64,000 nucleotides of DNA, from NCBI GenBank assembly GCA_038049695.1, contig CP142458.1:42687501-42751500 (forward strand). Direction: 5' to 3'. The stretch comes from Cinnamomum chago (Eukaryota; Streptophyta; Magnoliopsida; Laurales; Lauraceae). The stretch's first letter is position 1. The number at the start of each line of letters is the position of its first letter. The notes under the pieces are model-generated. The model searched no databases, had not been told where the DNA came from, and was given only the letters and a program-made list of their open reading frames with translations. The position numbers were made by a program, and so were the translations under genes. This document shows, one piece after another, positions 11,453 through 21,292 of this stretch.

Positions 11453-12779
11453 GAACCTCCTTTTTCTTTGATTTTGAGGTTGCAATGGCAGTCGGCTCTT
11501 TCTTTGATGAATTCTGACTGTTGAGGTCTTTGATCACCGTTTCAGCTTCCATAGCTGCTTCCAGGAGTTCTCCCAGGTTCTTTGATTTGTTGCCGATGAT
11601 CATGGAGCGGATTCTTGCTCTCATGTTGTTTCGGCAGATGTCGACTAGTGACGCTTGTGGCAGTACGTCGGAGCATTTGTATGCCATTGCCTTCCACTTG
11701 TGAATGAAGTCATATGTTGACTCATTCTCTCCCTGTTTTAGGCTGCAAAGCTGAGCCATAGTAACAGGAGGATCCTCACCTTTGAAGTGGGATAGGAAGC
11801 GTGTCTCCAGCATGGCCCAATTTTGAATGGAGTCCTCCGGCAGAGTGGAGTACCAATCAAATGCCGTACCTTTTAGGGTACTTGCAAAGAGGCGGATTTT
11901 GAGGGCATCTTGATCCGCAATAGCTCCCGTCAGGATCTTGAAATGGATGACGTGCTGTCTGGCTGAACCTTTCCCCGTATATGTTTGGAGAGTAGGTTGC
12001 TTGAGTTTTGTAGGGAACGGGACCGAGTCCATCCACAAGGGATATGGTGGCTTGATCCCATGCTCCTTTAGTGTATCCTTTTCTTTTGCTTTGGCGAGGA
12101 TATCGTCAACGTCCTTTTTGGTAAGGGCGCGTGACTCACTGTTTTCCGCATTTTCCTCGTCGTCTTGATGGCTCGGAGGAGCTTCATTGTTTGGCGGACG
12201 TTGGATAGTGAGAAGGAGGTTTTCCATTAGGGCCTCTATTCTCTGTTGTCCTTGTTCCAGCTGCTGGATGCGTGCAGCTACGTCATCATGTGGCGGAGGT
12301 TGCTCAGCATTTGTGACCAGGACGTTCATTCCTCGAGAGTTGAATGAAGATATTGTCTTGGTGACTGAGCTAGAGCTCATTCTTTTAGATGAAGAGCTCG
12401 AAGAGTGGTCACTCCGATGTCCTTGGCTTGAAGGAGCGGGAGAGTTTTCTTTATGTCTTCGTGTCCGGGAGACGCTGCGAGTCACCGGACGCCTGACATG
12501 GATTTTTGTTGCTGACTTCTGACGTCTTCTGGTCTTGCCAACCATATGGACAGCAACAACTTGGTCGGGTCTTTCTTTTTCGACCCATTTTTGGGAGACC
12601 TGAAGTGCAGAATCCTGGGTTCTTTGCTTCTCTAGTCTCTTTTGTTGATATGCCGCACGGCGGCGCATACGACGAGCGATTTGAGCTTCGGTTAGCTCCG
12701 GCTGTGCTCTGGCAATGAAGGACGTAGTCCCTGGTGCGCAGCAGCCGAGCTTGTCTTCTTTGAAGACTGGCAGTGACAA
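11421..12779 (-). CDS. Ty3/gypsy gag (3'-truncated)
   Basis: About 450 codons are open. The N-terminal third is basic and serine-rich (RRMRRRAAY, RSVSRTRR). A retrotransposon gag domain follows in the second half: YPLWMDSVPFP, FDWYSTLPEDSI, ETRFLSHFKGEDPP, then a capsid-like tail. No zinc knuckle, protease or pol follows, because the frame runs into the inverted-repeat junction at about 11449. The frame has no ATG at its start. It follows ORF1 in the same frame after a single TAG near 12784, so gag may once have been joined to ORF1. It makes particle protein in the family; here it is only a fragment. It forms the loop of the palindrome. Confidence 0.85.
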   Translation of the reverse strand: MSLPVFKEDKLGCCAPGTTSFIARAQPELTEAQIARRMRRRAAYQQKRLEKQRTQDSALQVSQKWVEKERPDQVVAVHMVGKTRRRQKSATKIHVRRPVTRSVSRTRRHKENSPAPSSQGHRSDHSSSSSSKRMSSSSVTKTISSFNSRGMNVLVTNAEQPPPHDDVAARIQQLEQGQQRIEALMENLLLTIQRPPNNEAPPSHQDDEENAENSESRALTKKDVDDILAKAKEKDTLKEHGIKPPYPLWMDSVPFPTKLKQPTLQTYTGKGSARQHVIHFKILTGAIADQDALKIRLFASTLKGTAFDWYSTLPEDSIQNWAMLETRFLSHFKGEDPPVTMAQLCSLKQGENESTYDFIHKWKAMAYKCSDVLPQASLVDICRNNMRARIRSMIIGNKSKNLGELLEAAMEAETVIKDLNSQNSSKKEPTAIATSKSKKKEVLIAEALRCTI

Positions 12780-12783
12780 GATC

Positions 12784-13405
12784 TAGACGCGGTCCTTTGC
12801 CTGTCGCAGCGAAGCTTTGAATTTGGCGAGTTCGGCTCCTGTTGAGAGGAAGGGTCGACTCGCAGGTGTGCAGGCCTTGGCAGGTTCTTGCGGAGGCCTT
12901 ACGATGCACGATTTGATTTTGGGCTTGTATGAGCAAGCCGACTCGTGCTGAGTTGGTTTTGTTATGCGAGAGGGTAGAACCGGTTCTCCTTGAGCGGGGC
13001 CAGGTAGGCTGGCTTTGCTGATGTTTGTGACCTTCGCTGTTTGGGTGAAGGCCTTGGAGACCAAGTCTTTGAGCAGACCTGGTTTCTTGTAGGTTGAGGT
13101 TTTGCAGGAGCGCTACGGGCCTCAGGCTTCTTGATGATCGCCCTTGGTATCACTGTAGTGATACGTTGAGGGGCGGTTCTCTGCTTCTTGGCAGGTGCGG
13201 TTTCTTCTGCGGGTAGTGGGAATGGTCCCAATGACCCGAAGACAATGGTCCGGGGAGTAGAGTTTGACCCGGTGTCTTCTGAGTTGCCGAGGGAAATGAC
13301 GCTTCGGCAGCTGGCAGGGCGCTTGTAAGTGCGCTTGGTTTGTTTGTCTTGGAGCATGAGCTGGTACTTGTTCTCATCAAAGGTGATGGTTAATGAAGCT
13401 GTCAT
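12784..13405 (-). pseudogene. ORF1 of the Ty3 element, right-arm copy (frameshifted)
   Basis: This is the counterpart of the left-arm ORF1, starting MTASLTITFDE. Relative to the left copy about 34 bp are missing near 12963, at the position encoding YMKEEKPTL. That shifts the frame and gives an early TAA. Downstream the original frame resumes through KIKSCIVRPPQ and continues into sequence absent from the left arm (EPAKACTPAS...KDRV). It ends at TAG, followed in frame by gag. It confirms that the left copy is truncated inside ORF1. Confidence 0.75.
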
Positions 13406-15145
13406 TGTTAGTTTTTGGAAAACTTCTGAAACAAGACCATATCCATTAGTAATCACAAGAATATGGTGATCATAAACGGAAAATACTATGGCTTCGCCTC
13501 TTCAAGTCGCCCGAGGGGACATGGCCTAGCCCAAGCAACATGAGGAAGGCAGAAAAGCCATAGAGGGCACAATTGTTCTAAACGCAGGTAGGGTCAGCTC
13601 AGAATGAGCGTCCCAGTGACTGCTAGAAGCAATTGTGAACCTTAATTCAAATTACCGAGAAGCAAAGCTCACTCAAGGTAAAATGATATAAGGTTGAGAT
13701 ACAAATGTGTCGGTTGCGAATACAGTAGACCCGAAAGGGCGTACTAGCACCGCTAGGCACAAATGTTGCAAATCGCATCCTTGGAAAGGACACGAGATGG
13801 GATTTTTTAAAGGTCAAGATTGGATTCATAGGAGAGAGCAAATGGTATTCCAATCCGAAAATGAGCTCAACATTTCTGCGAGGTCGAAAGTCCGAAAAGG
13901 AAGGAACCAGGATTTCTCAAATGTGAATCCAAAAGTGACGGAAGTTTTTTTTTTGAAAGTGTCAAGATTGGACTTTATAGAAGAGAGCAAATGGTATTCC
14001 AATCCGAAAATGAGTTCAACATTTCTGCGATCTCGAAGTCCGAAAAGGAAGGCACCAGGATTTCTCAAATATGAATCCAAAAATGATAGAAGTTTTTTTT
14101 TTTGTTCTTTTTTTTTTTTTTTGAAGATTTTTTTTAAGAGTTCACATTGATCTCCAATTCGATCTTATGAAACCTCAGTTGATAGATCAGCCCCCAGGTA
14201 AGGGTAGGATTACTTAATGAACCCGTTTGGAGGACCCTTGCCTAGAACAGTCTAGCTGTCTCCACACTCTGGACAAGGCTTTTCTTAGATCCACTTTGGT
14301 CAAAGAACGCAATTGGTGCAACCTTAGTGGTTTTTTTTTTTTGAAAGATTTCTTTTTTTATGGATTCATAGAAGAGAGCGAATGGTGTTCCATTCCGAAA
14401 ATGAGTTCAACATTTCTGCGATCTCGAAGTCCGAAAAGGAAAAAGCCAAAGTTTCTCAACTTAAACCCAAAAGGGAGAAAACTGAATTTTTTTTTTAAAT
14501 CAGATTTTTTTTTTGTGGATTCATAGAAGAGAGTGAATGGTGTTCCATTCCGAAAATGAGTTCAACATTTCTGCGATCTCGAAGTCCGAAAAGGAAGAAA
14601 CCAAAGTTTCTCAACTTAAACCCAAAAGGGAGAAATCTGAAGTTTTTTTTTTTAAATCAGATTTTTTTTTTGTGGATTCATAGAAGAGAGCAAATGGTGT
14701 TCCATTCCGAAAATGAGTTCAACATTTCTGCGATCTCGAAGTCCGAAAAGGAAGAAACCAAAGTTTCTCAACTTAAACCCAAAAGGGAGAAATCTGAAGT
14801 TTTTTTTTTTAAATCAGATTTTTTTTTGTGGATTCATAGAAGAGAGCGAATGGTGTTCCATTCCGAAAATGAGTTCAACATTTCTGCGATCTCGAAGTCT
14901 GAAAAGGAAGAAACAAAAGTTTCTCAACTGTGAATCCAAAAGAGGGAAATCTGAAATTTTTATAAATCAGATTTTGTTTCTTTTTGAGAATTTTTTTTTT
15001 GAAACAAGAAAGACGGGAAATAAACTCAAAAGAAGAAATTCCCAAGAATCCCATCTCATGTGTTTTTTTTTAGATGCAAGATCCAACATAGGCCACCAAC
15101 TAAAAGGAGCCAAAGAATCCAAACATTGTGTTCTCAAATGAACAG
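13406..15145 (-). repeat. Retroelement leader with ~155-bp tandem repeats, right arm
   Basis: Mirror of the left leader: the same tandem units, A/T homopolymer runs and spacer, read on minus. Copy number and homopolymer lengths differ slightly from the left arm. Open frames here translate the repeat (SSTFLRSRSPKRK) again and again and are not credible genes. Confidence 0.85.
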
Positions 15146-15164
15146 GGTCCCACCGGGTGTGCCA
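15146..15164 (-). other. Primer-binding site, right arm
   Basis: The reverse complement reads TGGCACACCCGGTGGGACC, identical to the left-arm PBS and three bases from the LTR end. Confidence 0.8.
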
Positions 15165-15167
15165 GCT

Positions 15168-18041
15168 TGATGGACCGCGCCCCTCCGTTCCTCCTCCGCT
15201 GCCATCCGCCCCGGGTCTGTCGGGGTCCGGAAGGAGGGAGAGGGAAGAAAGAAAGGCGGGTATCAACATTTTTGTGGGTATGCCAGATTTTCTTTTCTAC
15301 TTGGAATTTAGAGTAGTGATCCGGAGATTCACCTTCACAAGTAGAAAGGAAATCAACTTTTTCCTAACTTTCCATTGCACACATATTTTAAAGAAAAGAG
15401 ACAAGTTTGTTTTGAATGCCGTGAGAGGCGATTTTCTTTGTTTGCCGTGAAAGGCGATTTTGCCGTGAATGGCGGTTTACAAATCTCATCAATAATGAAA
15501 AGACAAGAAATGTGAATTTTGTGTCTCTTTAAGAAAAAATACAATACAATAGAAAAGAAAGAAATGGAATCTAACTTTTCATGCGATTGTGGGGAACCCG
15601 TTCAGATCGACAGTCGCGAGTCATGTATGGACTCCGCCATCGTCCTTCAGATGAGAACTTTGATGCTTGATTTCTTGGCTTGGCTCGGCTCCAACCTCAG
15701 ATTTTTAGAGGATAAGGACCAAGATAAGGTCCTATATCCGGTAAAAAGCTGAGTAGACGGGCTGAAAAGCCGCATCTAGCCATGTTGGATAGAAGGAGAG
15801 GTGGCCTTGGGGGGGGTGGCCCCCCAAGGGGCTTGGATCACCTTGTAGTGTTGGTTGCTGCAGAGTTTTCTTGAAGGAGCAGAGTTGTAGAGATTTCTCC
15901 GAGGATTTTTGAATGATTTTCTGGCGATTTTTCTCTGGATCCGTTTCCCTTGGAATGACCCTCCTATTTATAGGCCTTTGGTAGCCATTTAGGAGAGTTT
16001 ATGAGCATTTATGGTATTAATGCTCATGATGGGAGAAGTTACAAGTTTTTATTTACTTGTTTTGTAACTCCTTTTTCCTTGAATTTGATTGGCCGATGGA
16101 GAGTGATGGGCATTTAATCGCCTTTAATCTCCATGATGATGGGAGTTTCATGATTTTAATGTCATGATTACTTGGACTTGTAACTCCCATTTGCTTGCTT
16201 CTGATTGGGCCGTTCAAAATAATGAGTGATGGATCCGTGATAACTTGCCTGGGCGCTTGAAGAGTCGCGGGCCATGCCGCATCCTTTGGGATTCTTCTTG
16301 CGATGATCACCAATGGACCCACATACCATTTGATGTCGGATGGTGATCCAATTTCAGACATTGGTTGATGTCAGCGGGCCAACAACATCTGTCCAGTCGA
16401 TTTCGCGATCGGGCGGGCAGAAAGTGTGCTTTCTTGGTTAGCCGTTTGACGATCTTGAGGCGTCCGATGATGATCTAATGATTCCAGTGATGGATCCGTG
16501 ATGTTGATGAAGATCGACGGATATCATGCACAAAAAATCAGATTTTGGAAAAATCACAGGGGCCAATCAATTCGAAACGCGAAAAGTACCCGAAAAAGGG
16601 GATTTTTGGGCAAGGTCCGGCGGCCCGGACCTCCATGGTCGCCGGCGACCATAGGGCCAGCGACCATGGGCCATGGTCGCCGGCGACCATGGGGTTTGTG
16701 CCCCATGGTCGGCCGTCTTCCGGTCGCCTTTTCTTCGCCATTTTTCGTCCGTTTTCGCCTCTGTTTTCTCCTGCATTTTTCTTGGAATTTCCTCTCATTT
16801 ATTGGCTGGATTTCCCTCAAGAAAACCTGACGAGAAGCCGTGCAAATCGGATCTCAAAGTTTCCCATTTTCTGAAAAGCCGAAGACTTTGCTGTGGAGAA
16901 CTGCCGATTTTTTTGTCAAGCGTCGAAACTAGGTCAAACGATGTCGGAATGACCTGAAATTCGACGTGTAGGTTCTTGAGCAGTAGACGAGACCAACCAT
17001 AGGCTTTTGTTTAGGTTTTGAAGCCGTTTTGGGTCCCGCAAATGCTTGACTTTGATTTCACTGCGAGGGAAATGCCGAGCTTTGACTTTCGGTCAAACGA
17101 TGTCCGATTTGACCTGAAATTTGATGGGTAGCTTCCTCATCAGTAGATAGGACCAACCATAGGCTTTCGTTTGAGTTTTGAAGCCATTTGGAGTCATGTA
17201 AATGCTTGCCTTTATTTCACCGCGAGGGAAATGCCGAGCTTTGACTTCTGGTCAAACAATGTCCGATTGACCTGAAATTCGACGTGTGACTCCCCCATCA
17301 GTAGATAAGACCAACCATAGGCTTTCATTTGAGTTTTGAAGCCATTTGGAGTCATGCAAATGCTTGTCTTTATTTCACCGCGAGGGAAATGTCAAGCTTT
17401 GACTTTCGGTCAAACGATGTCCGATTGACCTGAAATTTGATGGGGAGCCTACTGGAGTCATTTTGAGATGATCCACAAGCTCCGAATTGGGTGCCATGGT
17501 CCCGGGGTGCTCCGCCGCCGGTAGGCTTTGATTTTGTTCCCGAGCATCGAAAGTGGGTCAAACGTTGTCAGAATGACCTGAAATTTGATGCGCAACCCTT
17601 TTGAGGTATGCAGAAGCCGCCTATGTGCTCTGTTTGATGAGTGACGACCTCGGTAGTTCTCGCTACCTAAGGGCTTGATTTTACTGCTCGAGAGTTGATG
17701 GAGGGTCAAACGGTGTCGGTTTGACTTGAAACTTGACATGTAGCCTTTCAGAGGTATTTTGAGACCATCCGTAGGCTCTGATCAAAGATTTGGGGTCTTT
17801 GACACTGTTGCCGCCGGGAGCTGCTGCTTAGCTGTTGGAGAAGTGAAGCTAGGCCAAATGATGTCGGAATGGCCCGAAACTTCATGTGTACCTCTCTTTT
17901 GGTTGTTTTGAATGACCTTGCAGTTTTTGTTTGATTCTGACAAGATCTGATGCTTGAAGTGGCGCCTACCTATTTTTGGTAGGATGCGGCTCAATGTAGC
18001 TTTTGGTATGAAGAGGCAAAGTGACATTTTTGGTGTCAACA
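15168..18041 (-). repeat. Right-arm LTR (5' LTR) of the Ty3 element
   Basis: Read on minus it starts TGTTGACACC at 18041 and ends CCATCA at 15168, 2,874 bp. It lacks the solo-LTR insertion of the left arm. Two copies of the GTCGCCGGCGAC-centred palindrome (from 16633 and from 16671) replace the single left copy, explaining about 41 bp of extra length. The TATA box TATAAATA on minus lies near 15970. The outer end joins FAR1-like coding sequence. Confidence 0.9.
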
Positions 18042-18482
18042 CAATGTCACCAAGATATCCTTTGGCCGAACCATATTCTTAGACATGTCTACCAGCAATG
18101 AAGTTTCATCCTCTGTTAATCTCCCTGCAAATGAGTGCCCTTCTAGGAGGTTTGCAGCTGGATGATTATGCACACCACATACTACATGCAACATCTATTC
18201 TTCATTTGAGCCCACTACTTTGCCTTATAACGTGAATGGGCATCCACATTTCTTCGAACCAGTCAGCTTCAATTTCTTCCCTACAGTCCCATCTTTAGTT
18301 ATCCTCGTGTCTCTATAAGACCCAATCCTCTCACACCCAAGGGTCAGCCTAGGTTTTTTATTTCTCCTGTTGGGCGCTGCTGATGTCTTAATCACAACAA
18401 TGAAACCATTTCTCCTCCCAACATCACGAGCCCAATTAATTAGGGCTTCTCGGCTTATGAATATCTGCACATAATCAAACAA
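18042..18482 (-). pseudogene. FAR1/MULE-type N-terminal domain fragment, interrupted
   Basis: Minus-strand translation gives a FAR1-related / MULE-transposase DNA-binding head: FISREALINWARDVGRRNGF, LTLGCERIGSYRD, TGSKKCGCPF. After two in-frame stops (TAA after CPFTL, and TAG where family members usually have Trp) comes GVHNHPAANLLEGHSFAGRL and MVRPKDILVTL. The frame ends exactly at the outer border of the right-arm LTR, so the retroelement or a rearrangement cut it there. Family proteins are zinc-finger-like DNA-binding factors derived from Mutator transposases. With two stops and no transposase core this copy is dead. The order of motifs along the fragment is collinear with the family. Confidence 0.8.
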
Positions 18483-18545
18483 AATTATATTGAACCAAGT
18501 GATTACATCAATTTAAATATCAAATGATTCATCTACATTTATTAC

Positions 18546-19891
18546 TAGGGGTGTAAGAAAAAACCGCCTAACCGTCAAACCGCACCGAACCGAACCGCGG
18601 TTATTAACCGTATTTTCACGGTTCAGTTCGGTTACGGTTAATAAAACCAAAAAACCGCACGGTTCGGTTCGGTTACGGTTTTCCACAATATTCACGGTTA
18701 TTAACCGAACCGAACCGTAAAATACGGTTCGGTTAACCGTATGCGGTTAACCGCACCGATAACAAATAAAATAATATACATGGGGGGTAAACGAAATTTT
18801 CCTTACCTAAAACCAAACCCTAGCTTCCCACATCGTCATCGCCTCGCATTTCAGACGCTGGACTCTCATCTCCTCTCCTCTCGGCTCTCATCGCGTCATC
18901 GCCTCCCTCTCTCAGCAGCTCCCCTCTCTCGTCCACGCGCAGCTGCCCCGGCCCTCTCTCAGGTACACGCCTCTGCCCTCTGCCACCTGCATCTTTCCAT
19001 CTCTCCTTTCTCCCTCTCTGCTCTCTATCCCTCACTCTCCTTTCCGCTCTCTCTCCATCTCCATCTCTCTGCTCTCTGCTCTCCCTCCCTCTCTGATCTC
19101 CCTCTCTCCCCTCTCTCATCGTCTCCCTCTCCGCTCACCCTCTGTCTCTCCCTCTCTGATCTCCCTCTCTCCCGTCCACTCTCTCTGCTCTCTTCCTCAC
19201 CCTCTCTCTGCTCCGCCCACTCTCTCCCTCTCGTTCGCTCCTTCTCCCCCTCGCTCTCTCCCCTTCGTTTCCGCCCTGCGCCCACAAGCCTCCCTCTCTG
19301 ATCTCCCTCTCTCATCGTCTCCCTCTCTGCTCTCCCTCCCTCTCTGTTCTCTCCCTCCCTCTCTGCTCTCTCCATCTCCATCTCTCTGCTCTCTCCCTCT
19401 CTGATCTCCCTCTCTCCCCTCTCTCATCGTCTCCCTCTCTGCTCTCCCTCCCTCTCTGTTCTCTCCCTCCCTCTCTGCTCTCTCCCTCTCTCTCTCCATC
19501 TCCATCTCTCTGCTCTCTCCCTCTCTGATCTCCCTCTCTCCCCTCTCTCATCGTCTCCCTCCTCTGCAAGATGTAATGTAGTCAATCTGTGGATTTATAT
19601 CTTAATGTTGGGCTCCATGCGGTTTAGATAAAATCTTATTATCTTACTCAGGTTTTCTACCATGTTTGTTTTAACTAGATGAATGAAATTAAATTATACT
19701 GTATTACTGTGTATATTTTTCCACGGTTATTAACCGTAATCGAACCGTATAATACGGTTAACCGCGGTTCGGTTTTCCATGGTTTTTGTATATACGGTTA
19801 CGGTTACGGTTTTTAAAGACGGAAAACCGCAGTTACGGTTCGGTTAACGGTTTCCCCAAAAAGACCGGTTAACCGAACCGTTACACCCCTA
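18546..19891. mobile_element. Non-autonomous hAT-like transposon
   Basis: Terminal inverted repeats TAGGGGTGTAA...TTACACCCCTA are bounded by a perfect 8-bp target duplication TTTATTAC (18538-18545 and 19892-19899). Subterminal regions are dense in the direct and inverted hexamers CGGTTC and GGTTAACC, as expected for transposase-binding repeats. No transposase is encoded. The centre carries CT-rich sequence of unknown origin. hAT membership rests on TSD length and TIR form. Confidence 0.9.
18990..19565. repeat. CT-rich minisatellite inside the hAT element
   Basis: Almost pure C/T on plus. A larger unit of about 120 bp built from CATCTCTCTGCTCTC, CTCTGATCTCC and CTCATCGTCTCC recurs, clearest at 19376-19498 and 19498-19562. 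Long frames on both strands are artefacts of composition. Confidence 0.8.
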
Positions 19892-21292
19892 TTTATTACA
19901 TCTTAGGTAAAAAACTTATGTGCAGATGAAACTACTATTGTAAGACCCCGACCCGAGTGAACCCGATTAGTGCTAATTAAGTTGCGTATCAGTGCTAAGC
20001 TTGATTAGTGTTTTTGGCTAAGTTGGGTTTGAATTAGCCTTTGTTATAGTTTTGGGGTATTTGGATTGCCTGGTGTTAGTGGGACCCTTTGGGGGTTTCC
20101 CTTTCATGACATTGCATATGTTTAAGGATTTATCGGAGGTTTTTACATTCATGATTTTAATCCCGTTTTACTCGTTTTGATGATCCCTACAACTTTCATG
20201 TTGATCCCGATTCCGTTTGAGGTCCCGAAACCCGATTTCATAGCCTTGAGGGTAAAACAGTCATTTCACACCAAATCTGTACCCAAAACTTGATATTCCC
20301 GAAACCCGCGAAACATATATTTTTTGGAAACTAGATATTTCGACGAACTTTTCTTCCTTCTTCGTCGACTTCGTCCGAGGTACCGAAATAGATGATTTCA
20401 GCCAAACTAGTCCCTTAAGTTGTGGGACCCAACCTCTCACTTGTTAACAAAAGAGAACCCACCTCCTTCATTCATTCCACTCTCCATTGCTCCAGCACAA
20501 ACCAGCTGAACCTAGGGTTCCTTGTGTTTCTTTTCTTCTTCTTGCTTCTTCATCTCCAAACCACACTAATCTTGCACCAAACTCGAAATGGAGATCATCA
20601 ACCTCTTCCTCATCTAGCAAGCTTCACTTTGATACCTTTTGTAGAAGAATCCATCAACTTTGAGACTCCCTTTGAGATAGCTCTCTTCATTTGAAGGTCA
20701 TCCAAGTAAGTGTTCTTCTTCATCTTCTAGATTTGTGTTCCTATAGCCTTAGAGAAGCTCCACCTTTATTATTGAAAGGTTTCCTTGTCATTTCATTGTT
20801 TGACCCATTTTAGGGTTTGTTTTGGGGGTTTTTTATTGTAGCTTGGCTTTGAGCAATAGAAGTGAGTAGAGGCTTGATTTCAGCTAGCTTGGACTTGAGG
20901 CAAGTGAATGATGAAGTGTTTTTAAGTTTTTAAATGGTTTGGTGAAGCATTTATGGATTTTCATGCTTTCATTGATTGCTTTTATTGATTTTTCATGGTT
21001 GGAATAAATGATCTTAATACATCTTGATAGCCTCATTTAATGTCTTGGAAACATGTGTTTAAGTCATCTTGTTAATAGCTATATGTGGTTGTTGATGTGT
21101 TGGAAGGAAAGGAAACAAAAAGGAAAAAAAAGAATCAAGTTCCCGGACCTGCTACACGCCCAGGTCCGATCGATCGGACGTGCAGGCTGATCGATCGGAC
21201 TGTCTTTAACTGTAAGGCTTTTTGAGCCGATCAATCGGACTGCAGGCCGATCGATCGATCGGACCCTGTCGAATATTTTGCGGAAGCTTTCG

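Larger units (their letters stand above)
4383..18041. repeat. Giant inverted repeat of a Tat/Athila-type Ty3 retrotransposon
   Basis: Bases 4383-11449 read on plus match 12893-18041 read on minus over their whole length. Each arm runs LTR, PBS, leader repeats, ORF1. Removing the 1,906-bp solo LTR and its 5-bp target duplication from the left arm leaves 5,156 bp, against 5,149 bp on the right. In stretches compared by eye the arms differ by about 1-2 percent plus small indels. The 1,443-bp spacer 11450-12892 extends only the minus-strand copy and encodes gag. No direct target duplication was found outside the pair. Confidence 0.95.

Noticed and set aside
4378-18046. A target-site duplication around the whole hairpin
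   Set aside because: The left flank is PPT-like (GCATT) and the right is CAATG; they do not match as direct repeats.
18741-19569. A 186-codon Ser/Pro/Leu-rich frame and several Arg/Glu-rich antisense frames
   Set aside because: Pure consequence of CT-rich minisatellite sequence inside a hAT element.
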